NCBI RefSeq assembly: GCF_963675165.1
Contig: NC_087383.1
Span: forward strand, 1,312,001 to 1,376,000
Direction of reading: 5' to 3'
DNA: 64,000 bases
Source: Halichondria panicea
Lineage: Eukaryota > Porifera > Demospongiae > Suberitida > Halichondriidae
Both the position numbers and the translations under genes were made by a program. The notes below the pieces were generated by a model. The model saw nothing but the letters and a program-made list of their open reading frames with translations. It made no database searches and was not told where the DNA came from. Numbering within the stretch: position 1 is the stretch's first letter; each line of letters begins with the position of its first letter. This document shows positions 22,989 to 35,900 of the stretch, in pieces.

Positions 22989-24964
22989 GTGCCAAAGCAA
23001 GAAATGCTACCCACTAAAATTATAACAGCAGCTGGCAGAGCTGTGATTGCCAACAGTGAGTCACCATCAATTCATGTGCACCTATAGCTATCAATAGCGT
23101 CAGGAGTGCAGCTTGTTTAGATGCATGTTCACCTCGTACTCATATATATGCATGAAAGTTACGACACTTACGCGTACGTACATTTTAATACGCACAGGTT
23201 CTAGAATTATAAAGAGTATGAGGCCATCAGGTAAGTCATTATACACACCATGTTACAAGAGATTTCGATATTATACTATCGATTTCAGGCACATTTTGTG
23301 TTCATGTGCACCTATAGCTATCAATAGTGTCAGGAGTGCAGCTTGTTTAGATGCATGTTCACCTCGCACTCATATATATGCATGAAAGTTACGACACTTA
23401 TGCGTATGTACACGTACATTTTAATACGCACAGGTTCTAGAATTATAAAGAGTATGAGGCCATCAGGTAAGTCATTATACACACCAAATTGTCTATATTT
23501 CTATATTATACTATCGATTTCAGGCACATTTTTTGAAAGCACCACGTGTGCTGATGCCTCGGTGTGGATGTGTCAAAACTACATAACATAAAGCTAGCTA
23601 TTGCTAATACATGCACACATGATACCATGATGCATGCAAGCATAATCACGGGGAAACTCAAAGAGTGGGGAATGATCGACCTGTTAAAAAATATGTCAGA
23701 AGTTCAAAGTCTAAAATTAATGGCTGCTGCATCAGTAGAGCTCTGCAGCTACCAATATAGCTATAGCGTTCTAGTGCAAAGCTAACTACTAAGTAGAATA
23801 TAGCAACACTCCATGGACAAGTTTTGCTACGTACTCTTCTGAAAAGGCTGCAATGGCATTCCAAGTACACAAAACTAGGTATAACTCGAGGACAAAGCAT
23901 TACTTTGCAAATCTACGAATCAAAATCAAGTAACTAGAAGCCTATAGAAACTCTTATACCTACACTTCATTACTCGAGGCCGTACCATGGCCAGCGGGTA
24001 TAGTAGTCGTCTGGTCTGTTTGTTTGTGACTGGTGAATCTACTCACCTAGCTGGGTGCCATGGCGCTGCGTTTACAGCACGAATAGCCTCCACACAACAG
24101 GTTATTAGTTTTAAAAGTGGCAGATTTCGATGTTAAAGCTTCGTTCTTGTATAAAAGCGAGCAAAAGCTAAGAAGCTTGAACTTGCACGTTGCCTAGAGT
24201 AGGAGCAGAGACAAGCTCTACATGCGACCTTTATTCAAGGTAGATCACATATTTTCAGCTGAAGTGATCCTTTACCGGTCTCTACTAAAAGTAGCATTGT
24301 ATACATGCATGTATATAGGTTGCTACTTCTTTGCTCCTCTGCTTTTTATAGATCTATTTATTCAGCCGAGGGTTAGCACTTCAGTGCTCTAGTTGATCCT
24401 TGAGCAGCTGTTACAGTAGCTGTATACACAGACACACACACACAGACACACACATAAACACACTACCGTACATATTGCTTGCGCATGCGCACTAAGGCAT
24501 AATGAACACTTGGAAAGGTGGAAAGGGTTAACTCACTGGTGTATGTTATTTTAACACAGGTCCAGTGATACGACCATCGGTACCAAGTAAGTCACGTGCA
24601 TATAATCATACCATGCAATAGTGTACTATTTTATCTTATGTCACGACACTTATGTAATATGCACAGGGCCTACAGTGCTACCAATACCCTACCCTAGCAG
24701 AATTGGTAAGTCATGCATGCACAAAAATGATACCTAATAGTGTGTTACTTTTTTCTGTACATGTACACATTAACTTGATGTGCAGGGCCTATCATTGTAG
24801 AGGTCCCAGAAAACCTCTTAGGAGCCGGTAAGTCAGTATCACTATGGCCGTGTCTGTGTTCATCTACATGCAAATCTATACATACAGTTCTACTAGCAGT
24901 TGGCCTTGCTATTTTCACAGGAATCATTGTGTACAAATCTCGCAACAGAGATGACAATATCTAG
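22989..24964 (+). CDS. Microexon gene 2: small basic single-pass membrane protein (paralogue of gene 1)
   Basis: Unrecognised family. Exons: 22989-23055 (ATG 23004), 23198-23230, 23434-23466 (an exact tandem copy of the previous exon), 24560-24586, 24667-24705, 24786-24827 and 24888-24964 (TAG). Lengths 33, 33, 27, 39 and 42 nt and uniform phase 1 keep the frame open whichever internal exon is skipped. Product about 100 aa: N-terminus MLPTKIITAAGRAVIAN, repeated SRIIKSMRPSG units, a Pro-rich stretch (RPTVLPIPYPSRIGP), then the TM helix LLAVGLAIFTGIIVY and tail KSRNRDDNI. No acidic residue occurs before the late PIIVEVPEN segment. The arginine-rich N-terminus could be a mitochondrial presequence; this is inference. 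Paralogy to gene 1 is clear in the first exon, the PLYP/PIPYP exon, the GPII exon and the TM exon. Confidence 0.65.
23071..23530 (+). repeat. Tandem duplication (about 230 bp x 2) carrying one microexon
   Basis: 23071-23300 and 23301-23530 are near-identical, including the 33-nt exon and its conserved splice sites. The first copy differs mainly by 'atgttacaagagatttcg' just after the exon. Confidence 0.85.
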
Positions 24965-26985
24965 GACAATGTAGTGTTATTATCATGTTAAACTGCTGCT
25001 TGCACTGACAAAGTAAACCAAATACATGTATGGTTTCCTACCAAGAGATTCACTTTGTGGTCAAGTAGCCAAATCTTATTGTGCACTTGAATGCTCTAGT
25101 AATTTTTTTACACAGGCACGCGTGATCAATTAATGACAATTTGGCAATAATATTATTGCTGTCTCGAGGCAAGTAGCGGTTTCGGGCGTTCGGAACGGTC
25201 AGTTAACAAGCAGGAAGTCACGTTACTTTCCAAATACATCTGATGTAAGGTAATGCTTCGTTTGATACTCTCTCTCTTGTATTATGGACTCGGGTATAGT
25301 ACAAAAAGGAAGCAAGTTGCATGGCTATTTACGCAGAAGCCCGCCACTAACCCTAAAGGTGTACGTAAGGTCCAAAAGCTATGACTGCATGATGAGTAAC
25401 TAGGCATGCCTAATGTTTTAATCCACCTCAGCCAAAACTTGATAGATTCTATGTACAGCCCCCCCCCCCAAACTTGGAATCCTGACAGCACCATAATTCC
25501 CTTTTCCAGCTATATAGCTACCTTGAGGCGGCATGGCAACCAATAAACTTCAAAAGTTGCTGTGCACACTGTGTTGTAAGTACTAGTACACGCGCACTGA
25601 GCTGCTCTTTTACGTGGTCATTTTAATATGCTTACTTAATCAGGATCGTCAAAAGAAAAGTGACAGTTTGATAATAGCTATAAGATATTCGTAGTACGGT
25701 TCTAGAGCTGCTATAGACAGTAAGAATATCGATGCTTATGGCCTCATTGAGCCAAGGTCCAAAGGATAGTGAATGGGATCATAGCTAGATAGAAAGCTAC
25801 CTTTTCAAAAGTACAACTTTAAAAAAGAGCCAGAAAAGACAGAGGAAGAAGCTCTTGAAATGGACCATGGTCCTGGACCTGGTAAGTAACAAGTATATCA
25901 TTTGTAGTCTTCAGTATAGCTTTGCATAGGCTATGTTTGTGTACATAATTGTGAATGTTTGAAAACAATTGCTATTAGTAGGTTGGTCAGTTGCCAGGTA
26001 GCGATGATTGGGCTACCCGTAGGAAACAGTTACAAGTGATTTCAATCTATGGTTCATGAGATATGGATTCTAAAGAAAATATTCCATAGGTAGGAAAGGG
26101 TTAAAGCATTCCTAAATAAGAAAAGGAGAGTAAGGATTTGAGGTATTGGTCACCAGGTAAGTGATTAGACAACATTGTATAAACAGCTGACTGCAATCAT
26201 TAACCTTAATCAATACCCGCAAACCTAAATTGTCACTGCGGCACCACTACGTGACATGTGTACACTTATCAAAGATCGACCCAAGCGAGATAGCAGACCT
26301 TTGAGGTGTTTTTAAAGGTAAGCAGCTGTAAAAACTGTCTGTTAAAGGGTTAGTGATGAGATCACATAATGTGCACCTGCACAGACTATGTATGGATAGC
26401 TAATAGCAAGATAATAGCTATAATTATATTGGCCCTTTGACCCTTCTCAACACATGCAGAAGTTACTTCCAAACTGAGGCTGCATGTATAGCCACTATAA
26501 CACGCAGGAAGATTGTAAGAAAAAAGGTCACTGTAGCTACAGCATGGAGCCTGCCTATTATCTATGCTTCAACGGTCAAAAGGACAAATTAGGGTCAATA
26601 CAAGACCCATAACATGACATAATTATTGCCCTGTGCGTGCGCAGCAGGGGTAGAGTTATTGGTGTGTGTGTGTGGACATAAAAATGTGCTGTTTGAGTGA
26701 ACTAGACACTTCTGACTGCTAATGAGAAAGTGGCTGAAAATTAATAGGCTACATATTACTTGTAGGTGATCTTTGAAGGCGACCAAAAAAACTGTTTTCT
26801 AATACAGTAGTTGCTTTAGATTCACGATCATTCCCCATGCATAATGTTAAGGTCATTACAGTAAAAAGTTACCGTAATCGCTGTGCGATGAAGCTCAACG
26901 CATAGGGTAAAGGCTCCATAAGCATCTTGTTATAAATGCCATAATGCACATCAGCAGGAAAACTATATCCAAAGAGAAGATAAAA

Positions 26986-29900
26986 ATGTTCATCAAAATA
27001 CTATGTAAGTTCTAATCAATTGTGTGTCTATATAATATTATTCTCTGCATACATGTTAACATCATTCATTATACAGGTGCTACTACAATGTTGCTACAAA
27101 AAAAGCATCTTGGTAAGTCTATCAAGCAAGGCCAGAGCAAGCTTTTGTATGATCTAGCGCTAGCTAGCTAGGTAATAACCAGAGGATGTGCCAAGCACTT
27201 GATCTCAGGGTCACTAATTGGTTTTCTCCTACCTTCTCTTTCAGACTACTTCTAGCCGAGTTTTTAGTGCCTAAGCTTAAAACGTTATTTTTCAGGAGGC
27301 AAAATTTTGCTCAGGAGCAGAGATACAATGCTTTTGTGCTAGCCTTGATACCGTGAGCGGTTTGTTCTTGAGGTCAACACAAAGTTGGCCTGTATCTCAG
27401 TTTCTGAGCAAAATTGGCAAAAATAAAATAACGTACTCGGCTAGAAGTAGTCTGAAAGAGAAAGTAGGAAAACAAGTACTTTGTACCTCCACTGGAGCTC
27501 AAGCAATTAACCTCAGCAAAAAATATGATGTGGGCGGGGCATGGGTGGATAATTATTGCTCAATCAAAGGCTAATTTCTTGGGCTGCACCGTGCCTGTCG
27601 TACTTCCTCTGGGTAATAACATAATGGTGTATAGGTAATGGTCATCATAGTTGAAACAGTATAATGGTGACCAGGTAATGGTGACCAGGTAATGGTGGTC
27701 ATCATTGAAACAGCATAATGGTATCTAGGTAATGGTCGTCATAGTTGAAACAGCATAATGGTATCTAGGTAATGGTCGTCATAGTTGAAACAGCATAATG
27801 GTATCTAGGTAATGGTCGTCATAGTTGAAACAGCATAATGGTGTTCAGGTAATGGTCGTCACAATTAAAACAGCATAACGGTAATTATACAGTATATTGA
27901 AGGGGGGAAAGAGTAGGGGATAGAGGGATCGAAAATAGCATCGGCGGAACAAATGAGAGGATTGCTAATGCACACATCATATCATGATGAACATTTTTGC
28001 ATCAGGCTAATCGCAGGAAAACTCAAAGAGTGGGAAAGAAGAGTGGGGGAAATGATCAATCATGATTGTTGCTAAAAAGGATACCAAAAAGTACAAAGTC
28101 TAAAATTAATGGCTACTGCAGTAGTCAGTCTAGAGCCTTGCAGCTCTTTTCTCACTCTTGCAGCTACCAATAGCTATCGGTCTAGATCAGAGCTAACTAC
28201 TAAGTAGAGTAATAACACTCCATGGACAAGTTTTGCTACACACTCTTCTGAAAGGCTGCAATGGCATTCCAAGTAAGCAAAACTAGGCATAACTGACAAG
28301 CAATGAACAATAGTTTTATATCCGCAAGATAGTGTTGAGTTATAGTATTACCAACCAGCTCTCTTTAGTAGCGTGGGAGTGAGAGAAACATTTGGTTACT
28401 CTGGGCATACCGTTCTGTCGTCGGACGCAATATGTAGATTAGTTTTGCAAGTGACTTATCCACAAGAATGTAACGCCTATTTCATATAGCTTTCAAGAGG
28501 AGACTTTATCCACTGAGCTACTCAGGAAAAGTACCTGTTTTCAAGGAGCTCTAAAGTATAACTCGCTTCCACACGAGCTCAAGAGATAACAACAGTACCA
28601 GCATTCAAGAACAGTGTACACAAACTGTACATGTATAACTGCAACTAAACTAAAAGACTATTTTCTAAGGAATTTTTGTTTGTTTGCGTTTACAGGACAT
28701 GCATGAAAACCCACACTGTGGATCAGAGGAGGTACGACATGCAGGATCAATTGTCTAATTATAAGACTTGATTAGCTGACTCAGCATTAATAAACCTACT
28801 AGGCCTACATGTGAACGGAATGTCTTAATCAAGCCAATCGATCCTGCATGTCGTAGTACCTCTGACTGTGGATGCAGCATCCCTGCCCAAATACAGGCAG
28901 GGCAGTTTCTATTTTACAAACTATCTATCAATTCTAAGACAACTAGAGCACTTAAGTGCTAACCCTCGGCTGTTGACATGAATAAATAGATCTATAATAA
29001 CCAAGAGTGTTCAGTTAAGTTATAGTTCAGTAAAGACGGTAAAGGATCACTTCAGCTGCAAATAATTATGCAGATGTACCTCGAATAAAGGTCGCGTTGC
29101 CAACGTGCTTCTTTCTGCCATTGCTAAAACTAATAACTTGTTGTGTGAAGGCTATCCATGCTGTAAACGCAGTGCTATGGTAGCCAGGTAGGCAGACTCA
29201 CAAATTATAAACAGACAAACAAACAAACAAGTCCAATCGACTACTATATCCCCACCCGCTGGCTGCGGGTAACAATTCTATTTAGTGCGCATTAAATTGT
29301 GGGCAGTTCTATTTTTAAATTGTGGGTTATTAACTGCATAGCTAACACATGGTTAACAGTACAGTCAAGGAGCATGAAGTCAAATAAGTACGTAATTAGG
29401 ATGTGGTCAAAATCTGTGTATGCGCCCCTTGAACAAACAAGGGCCTTACACCAAACCAGTCTAAAGTTGCCCGCAATCAGTACATGTACCTATCAATTGT
29501 TTAATATCACATGCACATACAGGTGCCATTATAATGATGCAAACAAAGCGTCTCAAAGGACCAGGTATCTATAGCATGTCACACTTGCATGCATTTTACT
29601 TAACATGTACAGGTGCCGCGCAAACAAGATTCAAGGAATTCAGTAAGTCAGTACAATTAAGTATGTACACCTAGCTACTAATATAGCTAGCCTCAAGACC
29701 AGGTAACTCTCGAAGCTAACTAATAGTGTGTCCATGAAAATACATGTTAATGTACACACAGGTGCTTTGGTGTGGCAAACAATGCATCTCAAGGGGTTAG
29801 GTAAGTCAGCACGTGCAGTATGAATAGCATGTCTATGTTCACTTTTGTATACTAACACTGATGCATTATTATACAGGCGTTATAGTGGTGCGAAGAAAAT

Positions 29901-32900
29901 ACCTCGTCCTGTCGGCTGCATTGGGTAGGACAGTATCAATATATCACTATAATTATATAAAAAATGATGGTCGTGCCAAGCCAACTTAATTACAATTACA
30001 TGCTTCACTGATGCCCACGCGCGGGTCTCAAAAACCAACACCCATCCACTCCCTACCTTTAATATTTGTTACCACAATTTATCAGTGCGGTTTAGGGAAG
30101 CCTAAAAATGTCTGATGCTCTAACTAGCAAGCAGAAAATATTACCGACGAAATGTCTCAATATTGCTAGCTACGTGTACTGATAGTGGAGTTGCATGCCC
30201 TCTCTTCTTTTAGAAAATGCTTGTCACAAATGGTGCAATCTGATTGGTTACTGAGAGGTCCTTTATTTCACTGAGAGACCTCAGTAGAGGTCCATTATAT
30301 GTACTTGCCTATGGAAATTTATGTTGAAGTCATAGTAACCATGATGCAGTGCATCATTAAAAATTAAAAGTGTTTGTGTTCTGCAGTGCTGCTTTTATCT
30401 CACTCTTGCAACTACCAATAGCTAGTGCTCTAGTGCAGAGCTAATTACTAAGTAGAATAGCAACTTTCTATTAGCAGTTCTTGCTATGCATGATTCTCAA
30501 GAGACGGAAATGGCCTCAATGTGAGTTTTTTTTATGTAGACTTAGCCAGAGCGAAGCTTTAACGTTGCTTGAGACTTGTAGAAACTATTGGTTGCAAAGT
30601 CTTCTTTGTGTTAATATAGCTTAGCTTGCTAGCGCTATTCTAAATCAGTTATAGGCCTCATCCAACGGTCACTATGGGATTATGAGACCCTCAGGCCCTT
30701 AGTAGCACCCTCGCTGCGCTACAGCCTCGGGCCCTCGGGGTCTCATAATCCCATAGAGACCTTGGATTCAGTCTATAACTATTATTTATAAGCCCTTGAT
30801 AATACCTTGTAGTTTTTTGTACAGAGATTAAAGGAAAAACTGTGCTAACAAATGCCATAGACTAGGATCCAGAGGACACGCCGTTAAGATCACGTGGCTG
30901 CTACGTCTTGATTGAAGGCAAGAAAGACAAAAAAGTCGTTAAAAATGCATTCCAATGACAACATTCAACTGGTGGCAAGTAAGCGCCATAAAGAGACAAG
31001 TTTAGAGCATAAAACTCCGTGAATTTGTTGTTGGCTAGTAGCTAGAGTTTTACAAGTAGAGATTAGATTTGTTGTAAGAACCACGGCTCAGATGTTGGCA
31101 GTGATCCTATCCTGAATGCAGGCACAGAATACTTATTAAAACAGAATTACACTAATATCTCAAAGTCTAAGTGGTTGAAAAGCTTTCACATCAGTATAAG
31201 CCCAGCAATCAAGCGTGATCAATATTCATGTACAAAGTTAATGAGATTCATGATCCTTTTGGCTAGTCATGTGACCGTGTCGTACTCCTCTGACCATAAT
31301 CTACAACAACTTCTGTAGCTGTGGTTTGCATTTGTTTGGTGTAGGTTTGTTACAGCTGTTTGCATAGACCTTGCAAAATACTAATACAGCCTAAATTCCT
31401 TATCATTACCACAAAATTACCATACAATGTTGCTATGCAAACAACATGTAGTCTTGAGCTTCCAGAACTTGTACATACTAAATGGTACATGTACTTTTTC
31501 TACAGTGGTTTTCCTTACCTTTGCAGGCTATACTGCAAGAGCACTGCAACCACAATGTAGTAAATAATAGTATTTTGGTTGGCTTCTGTTATGTGTTAGT
31601 AACAAGCCATTGTTATGGCCTGCAAAAGCAAACTGTAACTGGTTTTTGGTTTTTTTTGGTTTTGGTTTTTTTTTGTGGCAATTTTAAAACTGCCAAATTA
31701 GTGGACCTAATTGCTGTAGTAGCCTAAGACGTCAAATTAAAAATCGCTAAATTCTGCCAAATAATTATAAATAGCCGCTAAATGTTCCAGGTGTCTCACA
31801 TTTTGTCTGACTGAAGTGATGGTAGCTCTGATGGTAGCTCTGATGGTAGCTCAGCTAACTTGTTGCTTGGTTCATTGTGGCAAAATGATATGAGCTAAAA
31901 CTTGTATGTATAGCTATAGGGAGCGGAGGGCCTGTATTTACTAGGCTCAAAATGGGATATTTCCGAAAGCAGCTTGTTGACCTCAAGCATTATATAGAAG
32001 GAGTGCTGTGAAAGTAGAGTAGTAACCCCTTGAGTTGTGTGAAAAGTCTGCAATAGCCAGTATTTTACCCATCATTGATTTTTGTGATGTGTGGGTGGAC
32101 TAAAATAACACAGACAGGTAATCACTACATTGTGGTTGCAGTGCTCTTCCTGCAAAGGTATGGAAAACCACTGTAAATCATTACCACAAAATCACCATAC
32201 AATGTTGCTATGCAAACAACATGTAGTCTTGAGCTTCCAGAACTTGTACAGGGTTTTGCAAAATCCTTGCAACAGGGCTAAACAGACACTGCAAAGACTT
32301 CCATATATGGAAGTCTTTGCAGTGTCTGTTTAGCCCTGTTGCAAGGATTTTGCAAAACCCTGTACATACATGTAGTGTTTGGTAATTCAACAGCTACTAT
32401 AATCACATGATGTTGGGTGTGTCATGTAACTATAAATACATTCATAGTAGTTGTAGGGATTCCTTTTAACCAAGCATTTCCCCCAGGGCAGTATATTAAT
32501 GACCGTGGCATGGTATATGGTCAGGAGTGCATGAATTGGAGCACCAACTCCCACGCACATTCCATTCTACACTTTGCTCTGATGTATTAGTTTCCTATAG
32601 CAAAATGTAAAAGGGTGGTAGAGTCAATGGGACATTCACGTATTCACATATAGTTCTGTAAATGATGAAGAACATAACATACTATCTTGTAGAGATTTAC
32701 TAAACATAATTATCTATTATACTCGTGCTATTACACAGTTTATCAAAACACATGCGTATACACATGCAGTCACTAAGTGCATTGTAGTTTGTAGGACGAT
32801 ACATCAACGGAGATTTGAAACACTAGGCAGTCGTCTTTGAGATACTGATAGTTCTTGGTAGCATTGAATCTAAGCTCTTCATGAGAAATGAAACCCTAGC

Positions 32901-35900
32901 TGGTCTTCACTATAAGGGTCTGCTTCAATATTGACTTGTGATGATGGTTGTTGTCTTCCAACTGATTTAGTAGTTAAATTGTAACCGTTCCTTTGAAGGG
33001 GAACTCTAAAGCATCAAATTGCCCATCACTTGCCATGTATACAAACACTGAGATGTGAGTACCTGTGCCCTCATCAACACCGTGGACATCCACAACAACG
33101 GACATTTTATGTCCTCCATTATGAGAATAGAAATGTGGACTCTCGTAAATATTAATCTTTCTAGTATATTCTGTCAGCTTAAATGTAAATGGTGCATGCA
33201 ATGTTGTTTTTTGTCTCATTATCTTTACTTGTACACTTGACGTTGTTGAGCGAACATTTATAAGCTGAGCTGGTGTGAAGGTTTTAGTTCCCATGCATAT
33301 CTCCGACAGTTTGGGCAGTCTCTGTTCTTTCTTATACTGGTCGATACAGCTTCTACATAGATTTTCCCACAGCCCCCGTCCCCATGTTGTTGAGGGTTCC
33401 TGGCCACACACAGGCAAATCAGACACTTGAGGTCATCAGAGGGCTCCTCCACAAACTGGTAGTCATAGCCTCCAGAGCTGGACTTAGCACTAGATCTAGA
33501 CTTTTTCAAATTTTTTGGCAGTCTATACGATATTAATTATGACATCATCACTGTTTATGCTATAATCTTTGATTTTTCCCTTAGGGGAAAGCCGTCTACT
33601 GGGACACTTGGGTTGGTGTTGTTGTGGTAACTCAGTGGGCTACTGTAATCTGTTAGGTTCACATTACAACATTGCTACAGCTGTTTGCATAGACCTACTA
33701 AATCCTTATCATTACCACAAAACCACCATACAATGTTGCTATGCTAACAACATGTAGCCTGAGCAATGATGGCTTCCAGAACTTGTATGAATGTACTGTA
33801 CTTTTTGAAGTCTAACATTTTCACAAAAATGGGTAATCTGCGAGATCCTCGAAAATTACCAGCTATAAGGTGGTATCAATGGTAGATGCTCTTATCTACT
33901 CTTGGTGGTATGGAAACTCACATACAAATTATGGTGAGGATTTGAAGTGGAGAATGGGCTGGGACTAGCTTGCATATCCAGCAGATATACCTGTATAGCT
34001 ACTAATATGTCCACTGCATGTATGGAAGCAGTGTGAACAGGATGCAAGTCTCAGCATAAAGCGTTAATTGGTAGATCCCCACTGTTCATACTCATGAACA
34101 GTGGGGATCTCCCATAGTCTAGTTCTAATTGTTTGCATAGCAACATTGTATGGTGGTTTGTGGTAATGCAGTGAGTGATTTAGTACTTTGCAAGGTCTGT
34201 GCAAACAGCTGTACTAAATGGTACATGTACTTTTTCTAAATTCCTTATCATTACCACAAAATCACCATGCAAACAACATGTAGTCTTGAGCTTCCAGAAC
34301 TTGTACATACTAAATGGTACATGTACTTTTTGAGGGCTAGCTAAACTGCGAGATAAAATTAGACCCTTGAACAAAATTACCCGCTATAAGGTGGTATCAA
34401 TGGTAGATGCTCTTAACTACTCTTACGTGGTGGTATGGAAACTCAAATGGATTTGAAGTGGAGAATGGACTGCATGGGACTAGCTTGCATATACCAGCAG
34501 ATATACCTGTATAGCTACTAATCTGTCCACTGCATGTATGGAAAGCAGTGTGAAGGCTGAACAGCATGCAAGTCTCAGCATAAAGCGTTATTGGTAGGTC
34601 CTCACTGTTCTATGAGTTCCCCATACAAGTAGGTTGAGGGAATGCTCCAGACCTACACGTATTACTAGAATATTTTGCTGGTGAAAAACCTTTGCGAATG
34701 AGCCAAATCAGCAGAAAATGTAACCCTTTGCGATCTAACTATTGCGTTCTGGAAAGGATTATGTGTACAACCCTCGACCTTGCAAAGTTCGCAAATGTTT
34801 GATGCTCGCAAAACATTCTAGTAATACGGGTAATCCTAGCTCTCTAGATTTTTCCCCTGAGCTATTAGGCTTGCCTCCAGACTATTCCCATAGTCTAGTT
34901 CTAGAAGCCATCATTGCTCTTTATAACTACATGTATACTACATGCATGTACATGTACTATTTGTTTGCATAGCAACATTGTATGGTGGTTTGTGGTAATG
35001 GAGTGGTATTTTGCATTTTGCAAGGTCTGTGCAAACAGCTGTACTATAGATAGAACAGGGGAAGTACACAGTCTTGACTGATATTCATGTACAAAGTTAA
35101 TGAGATTATTGGCTAGTCATGTGACCGTGTCGTACTCCTCTGACCATACAACTGTTTTGTTATAGATAGAGCAGGGTAGTTAGAGCATGGGCCATAGATG
35201 CTACAACCATGGGCCATAGATACTACAACCATGGGTCATAGACAGAGCAGCAGGGTGGTTAGAGCATGGGCCATAGATGCTACAACCATGGGCCATAGAC
35301 AGAGCAGCAGGGTAGTTAGAGCATGGGCCATAGATGCTACAACCATGGGCCATAGATACTACAACCATGGGCCATAGACAGAGCAGCAGGGTGGTTAGAG
35401 CATGGGCCATAGATGCTACAACCATGGGTCATAGATAGAGCAGCAGGGTAGTTAGAGCATGGGCCATAGATGCTACAACCATGGGCCATAGACAGAGCAG
35501 CAGGGTAGTTAGAGCATGGGCCATAGATGCTACAACCATGGGCCATAGATACTACAACCATGGGCCATAGACAGAGCAGCAGGGTGGTTAGAGCATGGGC
35601 CATAGATGCTACAACCATGGGCCATAGACAGAGCAGCAGGGTAGTTAGAGCATGGGCCATAGACAGAGCAGCAGGGTGGTTAGAGCATGGGCCATAGATG
35701 CTACAACCATGGGCCATAGACAGAGCAGCAGGGTAGTTAGAGCATGGGCCATAGATGCTACAACCATGGGTCATAGATAGAGCAGCAGGGTAGTTAGAGC
35801 ATGGGCCATAGATGCTACAACCATGGGCCATAGATACTACAACCATGGGCCATAGATACTACAACCATGGGCCATAGATAGCTACAACCATGGGCCATAG

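Larger units (their letters stand above)
17519..27012 (+). repeat. Segmental duplication block B (paired with block A)
   Basis: Begins inside the SFR1 exon 2 homology and runs in block A order through the SFR1 upstream sequence, microexon gene 2 and the start of microexon gene 3. Block-specific insertions: 17675-18509, 18694-18746, 19204-19277, a LINE remnant at about 20435 and the exon-2 tandem duplication at 23071. From 18.9 to 22.9 kb I see only paralogous non-coding DNA and repeats. Confidence 0.8.
31360..35045. repeat. Repeat field around 'caccatacaatgttgctatg' units
   Basis: The segment 'attaccacaaaatcaccata' + 'caatgttgctatgcaaac' + 'cttccagaacttgtacata' occurs at about 31405, 32180, 33710 and 34250, and reversed at about 34130 and 34965. 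A further duplication pairs 33860-34075 with 34380-34595. Apart from the TRAF-like pseudogene I see no gene between 30 and 37.5 kb. Confidence 0.7.

Noticed and set aside
27615-27890. Regular 40-bp repeats as a possible CRISPR array
   Set aside because: Whole 40-bp units repeat with no unique spacers, and the window is eukaryotic; it is a minisatellite.
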